DNA of 16,703 bases from the NCBI GenBank assembly GCA_964370015.1, contig CAYJHD010000044.1:1-16703 (forward strand). Direction: 5' to 3'. The notes beneath the pieces are model-generated. The model saw only the letters and a program-made list of their open reading frames with translations. It was not told the DNA's origin and ran no database searches. Positions within the stretch are counted from its first letter, which is position 1, and each line of letters opens with the position of its first letter. Source of the DNA: CAYJAD01 sp964370015 (GTDB lineage Bacteria; Desulfobacterota; Desulfovibrionia; Desulfovibrionales; Desulfovibrionaceae). Below are positions 15,215 to 16,703 of the stretch, piece after piece. The position numbers and the translations under genes are program-made.

Positions 15215-16198
15215 ATGTTAAGTATTATTTTTATCATGCTTCCAATTTTTTGCATACTTTTTTTAGGTGCAGTATCTGAAAAATTTCAAATATTACCAAA
15301 GGAAACACCTTATTGCATAAACCAATTCGTCTATTGGTTTAGCTTGCCTTTATTACGCTTTAATATTTTAGCGCAAATGCGCGTGGAGCAAATTTCAGGG
15401 GCCATCACACTGGGTTTCATCGGCGGCATGCTGCTTACACAATGTATTGTGGCCCTGTGCATGTATTTTGCTAAGTACAATGGCAATGATAGCGTTCTGG
15501 GAGGTATGGTTGCCGGATTATCCAACGCAGCTTTTATGGGCATTCCCACCATCATACTACTCTACCCCAATAACGAGCAAGCTCTTGTCATTGCAGCCTT
15601 TATATCCATATTACCAGCTGTCTCCCTCATTTCTACAGACACCATACTTTCCGTTCGCCTTTCGGAAAAAAAAGCTAGTAATATGGTGGGGTCTTGCAAA
15701 AACATTGCCATGGCTCTTTTTGGAAATCCCAATTTAGTGGCCGCCATATTGGGTGCTTGCATAGGGTTAGGAGGATTCGTCTTACCTCAAACACTGCTTA
15801 TAACGTCAAAAATGGTTGGGCAAACCGCTGCACCTTGCGCCCTTTTTTGTATTGGCATTTCCCTTGTACGCCAACTACATACAAGGCAAGTTCAAGCCAA
15901 CCCCCTCTCTGAAAAATCCTCCCGCACTACCATACTGCAATCCGTCATTATTATAACAAAACTGTTCATTTGCCCTGCATTTATGTATGGCATTGGGTAC
16001 CTTTTAGGAGCTCGCGGCCAAGAGCTTGTAATCATGAGCATTATAGGCGCCATGCCCACTGCGGTGGTGGGATCTATTATCTCTACGAAGCACAATATAC
16101 TTGTTAAAGAATGTATTACGTGCACCCTACTCTCCACATGTCTTTCCATGGTGAGTATTCCCTTAGTTGTTATACTTTTAGAAAGTATTACCACCTAA
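15215..16198 (+). CDS. AEC-family (auxin efflux carrier type) permease
   Basis: This 327-residue membrane protein has about ten hydrophobic segments in two halves, typical of the AEC family in length and layout. Conserved elements include a starting LPIFCILFLG helix, NAAFMGIP (104-111) at the broken helix of the first half, NPNLVAAILG (171-180) and CIGISL (212-217). Bacterial members such as MdcF and MleP-like proteins move malonate, malate or other small carboxylates. It is transcribed divergently from the sigma-54 activator with 97 bases between start codons, so shared control and a related substrate are plausible. AAGGTG precedes ATG 15215 by 8 bases. It could be an alternative importer, or an exporter of the acid or its product. 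Confidence 0.85.
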   Translation: MLSIIFIMLPIFCILFLGAVSEKFQILPKETPYCINQFVYWFSLPLLRFNILAQMRVEQISGAITLGFIGGMLLTQCIVALCMYFAKYNGNDSVLGGMVAGLSNAAFMGIPTIILLYPNNEQALVIAAFISILPAVSLISTDTILSVRLSEKKASNMVGSCKNIAMALFGNPNLVAAILGACIGLGGFVLPQTLLITSKMVGQTAAPCALFCIGISLVRQLHTRQVQANPLSEKSSRTTILQSVIIITKLFICPAFMYGIGYLLGARGQELVIMSIIGAMPTAVVGSIISTKHNILVKECITCTLLSTCLSMVSIPLVVILLESITT

Positions 16199-16603
16199 TT
16201 GTTTAATACATCATCATTAAAACAATGATACTTTGAGCTAAAATTCCTTTTGAAGCATCTTCTTTTTCCTGTGCCCTATCCTTCAGCATTTCTTGGCCAG
16301 AGCTATGCACACAGCTCTCCTTGGCTAAAAAAGCTTTCTATTTTTCCACGGAAAATTTCTATACATCATGACCGTTCCCCGCGAGCAATCTGCCCTTGGC
16401 GCGGAAAAGGCCGGGGAAGGCTCATGCCCGAGGAAAGGTGCTTGGGAGCTTTGGCTTGCCTTTAGGGTAAAGGGGGGGAGGCGCGGTGCGCACAGGGGGT
16501 ATCAAAAGAGGAAGCGCCACGCTATCCCACGAGGTAGCGCGCTGATGGCAACGAGCAATCGCTGAAGGGAGGACTTGCCCAATGTGTCCAGTTTCATGTG
16601 CCC
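16199..16603. other. Intergenic region with an unexplained GC-rich block
   Basis: No credible gene is seen between the AEC permease and the tRNA-Lys terminator. The first ~140 bases are AT-rich, with a weak 6-bp hairpin at 16213-16229 and a 6-bp hairpin at 16299-16318. From about 16370 to 16590 the base composition turns clearly GC-rich and includes a run of seven G near 16474. Short reading frames exist on both strands but have low-complexity translations and no family resemblance. I tested it by eye for SRP RNA, RNase P RNA and tmRNA signatures and found none convincing. It could be an old insertion, an uncharacterised RNA or an intergenic repeat. Confidence 0.4.
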
Positions 16604-16638
16604 AAAAGAAAAAAAGGCTCACTGCACTACAGTAAGCC
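16604..16638 (-). terminator. Intrinsic terminator of tRNA-Lys
   Basis: On the minus strand GGCTTACTG and CAGTGAGCC form a 9-bp stem with one G-U pair and a 5-base loop, followed by seven T (16615-16609). It begins 11 bases after the CCA end of the tRNA, the usual position for a tRNA terminator. Confidence 0.85.
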
Positions 16639-16649
16639 CTTGAAATTCA

Positions 16650-16703
16650 TGGTGGGTCGTGCGGGGTTCGAACCTGCGACTCTCTGCTTAAAAGGCAGAT
16701 ACT
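16650..16703 (-). tRNA. tRNA-Lys(UUU), 3' part; 5' end beyond window
   Basis: The minus strand shows anticodon stem TCTGC/GCAGA with loop CTTTTAA, giving anticodon TTT at 16690-16692. The T arm has loop TTCGAAC and stem GCAGG/CCCGC with one A-C mismatch. It ends in the 3' acceptor strand ACGACCC, discriminator A and an encoded CCA (16650-16652). About 22 bases of acceptor and D arm are missing past the right edge. The acceptor implies a 5' GGGTCGT, the tRNA-Lys form I associate with Desulfovibrio. Confidence 0.92.

Noticed and set aside
16340..16600. Possible SRP RNA, RNase P RNA or tmRNA because of a GAGGAAAG string and GC-rich hairpins.
   Set aside because: The rest of the conserved cores (for example GGAAG-N-AGCA of SRP RNA, or the paired conserved regions of RNase P RNA) are missing.
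16422..16622. 66-codon minus-strand frame and overlapping plus-strand frames (16250-16465, 16368-16565) in the GC-rich block.
   Set aside because: Overlapping frames on both strands, proline- or arginine-rich translations and no ribosome sites point to chance frames in GC-rich DNA.

Overview
The window looks like chromosome from a moderately AT-leaning Gram-negative bacterium. It is probably a member of the Desulfovibrionaceae or a related sulfidogenic delta-proteobacterium. That placement is an inference. It rests on the GlcD/GlcF-type hydroxyacid dehydrogenase pair, the tripartite tricarboxylate (TTT) transporter, the PrpR-type sigma-54 activator, a tRNA-Lys whose 3' acceptor strand matches the form I associate with Desulfovibrio, and a LapA-like type I secreted adhesin. 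No single marker gene here fixes the taxonomy.

Layout. (1) Positions 1-5018, minus strand: the N-terminal ~1,672 codons of a giant repetitive surface adhesin that runs off the left edge. It has a possible LapG-type PAAG site near its N-terminus, two near-identical Ig-like repeats, two T1SS-143-like repeats and an RTX-like patch. (2) 5019-5792: no intact gene. The adhesin side holds a good sigma-70-like promoter, a palindrome over the expected start site, further hairpins and a terminator-like hairpin just before the gene. The other side holds a decayed plus-strand transposase that resembles the IS1595 family. (3) 5793-12775, minus strand: six genes read in the order tctC, tctB, tctA, glcD-like, glcF-like, larA-like. 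(4) 12776-13125: control region with a consensus-perfect sigma-54 promoter, a hairpin at the predicted 5' end of the transcript, and a terminator insulating the next gene. (5) 13126-15117, minus: a PrpR-N/PAS/AAA+/Fis sigma-54 activator. (6) 15215-16198, plus: an AEC-family permease divergent from the activator. (7) 16199-16649: intergenic DNA with an unexplained GC-rich block. (8) 16650-16703, minus: 3' part of tRNA-Lys(UUU), with its terminator at 16604-16638.

How the genes fit together. The central block reads as a regulon for uptake and oxidation of a 2-hydroxy acid. TctC captures the acid in the periplasm and TctAB imports it. The LarA-family protein would interconvert its stereoisomers. 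GlcD (FAD) and GlcF (two 4Fe-4S clusters plus two CCG domains) would oxidise one isomer to the 2-oxo acid. The adjacent activator, with a small-molecule-sensing PrpR-N domain, is the obvious candidate to switch on the sigma-54 promoter. The AEC permease may move the same or a related acid. The substrate cannot be read from the sequence. The combination of an orphan nickel-pincer racemase homologue with a dedicated transporter, dehydrogenase and sigma-54 switch is the best candidate here for an undescribed pathway.
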